Below are positions 43,983 through 45,023 of a stretch of 45,023 nucleotides of DNA, in pieces; positions within the stretch are counted from its first letter, which is position 1; each line of letters opens with the position of its first letter. Below the pieces are notes generated by a model. That model was not told the DNA's origin, made no database searches, and worked only from the letters and a program-made list of their open reading frames with translations. Made by a program: the position numbers and the translations under genes. Origin of the DNA: Pelargonium nanum (taxonomy: Eukaryota > Streptophyta > Magnoliopsida > Geraniales > Geraniaceae); the NCBI GenBank assembly GCA_036897485.1, contig JAYMTF010000212.1:1-45023 (forward strand), in the 5' to 3' direction.

Positions 43983-44522
43983 CTGCAAAAGAAACAGCTA
44001 TGAATATAATCACCATAAACTGTAATAAAGATTTTGTTTTCTCTCAAATAGAAAAAAAAAAAAAAAAAAAAGTTTCCAGCTCCATTAAACTGTTTCATTT
44101 AAACAGATTCACACAACGCACAAATTATGTTACGTATACAAAAGCTGAAAAGAATATTGATCATGCAACTAGATTCAAAAGGCATAATGTCACAACCCGA
44201 TAGAAGTTGCATTCAAATCATCCCAAATGTATTAGAATTTTGGCTAAGCAAGCTGGACGGACCAGCAAGCTTGATAAAGAACAGTGTAGTACTGTTGCTG
44301 TTTTGCTTGCACTAAATTAAGCTTGAGGTTGGCAGGTTGCAGCAAGCATATGTGGCAAGCTGCTTAGCAAGAGTGCAGCAGCCTTGTCTCGGCAATGACT
44401 TGATCAAAGACTTCAAGAATAAGTAAATGCAGCAAGTAGGTGACAAGCACCCTCTTCAATGAAGTAGAAGCTGTCTTGCATACTTTCATCCCATGATTAT
44501 GAAGTAGGCTGTTCTAATTTTA

Positions 44523-44604
44523 TACGACCAATGTGTGGTCTAATGAAAAACTATCAATCTCTTAAATACGACCAATGCGTGGTCTAATGAGAAACTATCA
44601 ATCT
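44523..44604 (+). repeat. two-copy 44-bp tandem repeat
   Basis: TACGACCAATGTGTGGTCTA, ATGAAAAACTATCAATCT (44,523 on) recurs as TACGACCAATGCGTGGTCTA, ATGAGAAACTATCAATCT (44,567 on). The unit contains the palindrome GACCAATG-GTGGTC. It may be part of the LTR or leader of the neighbouring copia relic. Confidence 0.75.
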
Positions 44605-44639
44605 GAAAGTTCTTAAACAAACTAGGTTTGGTAGATTTA

Positions 44640-45023
44640 CAAGTCATTCATCATCACAGCAGTGCATCTACTTGGTGGTTTAGGATGACATAGTTATTGC
44701 TTGGAGTGATAACAATGAAATTCAACAATTGAAAGATCATTTGTTCAAGCATTTCATAACCAAGATTTTGGAGAACTTAAATACTTTTGGGGAACTGGAG
44801 TAGCACAATATGGTACAGTTTTATTATTTCAACAAAAGTATGCTTTAGATATTCTTGAGGAAACTGGTTTGTTAGATGTAAAACCAATTGACACACCAAT
44901 TGATCTGAATGTGGAATTTCTATCAATACAGCGGGAGCTTCTAACAGATCAAGGCTGTGAAGATTCAATTCTAAAGTTAATAGAATTAGGAAAGTTAGTT
45001 AAAATAGGAAAGTTATTGTTTTT
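44640..45023 (+). mobile_element. Ty1/copia retrotransposon fossil (reverse transcriptase C-terminal part), cut by the window edge
   Basis: Plus-strand translation shows GELKYFWGTGVAQ and KYALDILEETGLLDVKPIDT, the copia polymerase region just after the catalytic centre, with degraded similarity before it. It is a truncated, broken fossil with a few breaks in the visible part. It lies in the VPS13 intron upstream of exon 1, antisense to the gene. The single-frame stretch is better preserved than in the other two copia relics, so it is probably younger. Confidence 0.85.

Larger units (their letters stand above)
43983..45023 (-). other. VPS13 intron upstream of exon 1 (runs out of the window)
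   Basis: No upstream VPS13 exon can be found here, although about 140 N-terminal residues are expected. The stretch has a run of about 20 A (44,051-44,070), a GCAAGCT-rich segment (44,240-44,380), a 44-bp tandem repeat and a copia fossil at the edge. The N-terminal exons must lie beyond 45,023. Confidence 0.7.

Noticed and set aside
43718-43755. Exon-like sequence encoding VHIRYEDF
   Set aside because: It is the diverged copy of the end of exon 1 made by a tandem duplication. It lacks its own acceptor and would shift the frame, so it is not an exon.
1-45023. CRISPR arrays, bacterial operons, phage or plasmid features
   Set aside because: Intron-exon structure, splice signals and plant retroelements show nuclear plant DNA. 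The short tandem repeats have no spacer regularity.

Overview
This is nuclear DNA from a flowering plant, almost certainly a eudicot. It is intron-dense and AT-rich, its introns carry plant-type retroelement fossils (Ty1/copia, TRIM-like), RTE and L1-like LINE tails and MITEs, and the encoded protein matches the plant VPS13 family throughout. The species cannot be read from the window.

One gene fills almost everything. On the minus strand, from 43,982 down to 1,298, I placed 54 consecutive coding exons with GT..AG borders. They join in one open frame of 11,895 nt (3,965 residues) with no break. The product is a giant bridge-like lipid-transfer protein of the VPS13 family, of the plant 'M' type. 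From memory it is closest to Arabidopsis At4g17140, the PH-domain-containing VPS13. Both ends of the gene lie outside the window. The first exon here starts at about residue 140 of a typical family member, so the chorein start is beyond 45,023. The last exon stops at a donor after the ..DDYRAQGQ motif, so the final ~130 residues lie to the left or are missing. Exons are numbered 1-54 in transcript order and residues are counted from the first residue visible here.

Protein layout: repeating-beta-groove (RBG) lipid channel (1-635, with a Cys-rich insert near 595-630); PH domain (about 700-813); acidic linker and more RBG groove (814-1896); VPS62/DUF946-like repeats (1896-2265); linker (2266-2433); six-module VAB adaptor-binding domain (2434-3480), with a C2-like domain between modules 1 and 2, a dysferlin-like motif between modules 2 and 3, and a Ser-rich tandem repeat in module 4; final RBG/APT1 region (3480-3772); ATG2_C-like amphipathic helices (3773-3965).

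The introns hold the rest. Short introns look plain. The long ones (0.8-3.2 kb) contain three copia fossils (about 12.7-13.2, 26.05-26.44 and 44.6-45.0 kb), a structurally complete TRIM-like element (13.21-13.73 kb), a related composite TRIM (17.6-18.1 kb), further TRIM internal-domain relics (4.7 and 34.7 kb), three members of one MITE family (7.7, 11.0 and 13.9 kb), a Stowaway-like MITE (41.5 kb), three RTE LINE 3' ends (12.6, 32.6 and 38.6-39.5 kb) and two inverted L1-like 3' tails (30.6 and 36.7 kb). Two short tandem duplications have copied an exon end together with its splice donor (19.14-19.31 and 43.63-43.92 kb). Several splice sites abut microsatellites.

The left 1.3 kb is G+C-richer in part and has a minus-strand TATA-like promoter candidate. 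It may belong to a neighbouring gene or to sequence inserted in the terminal intron.
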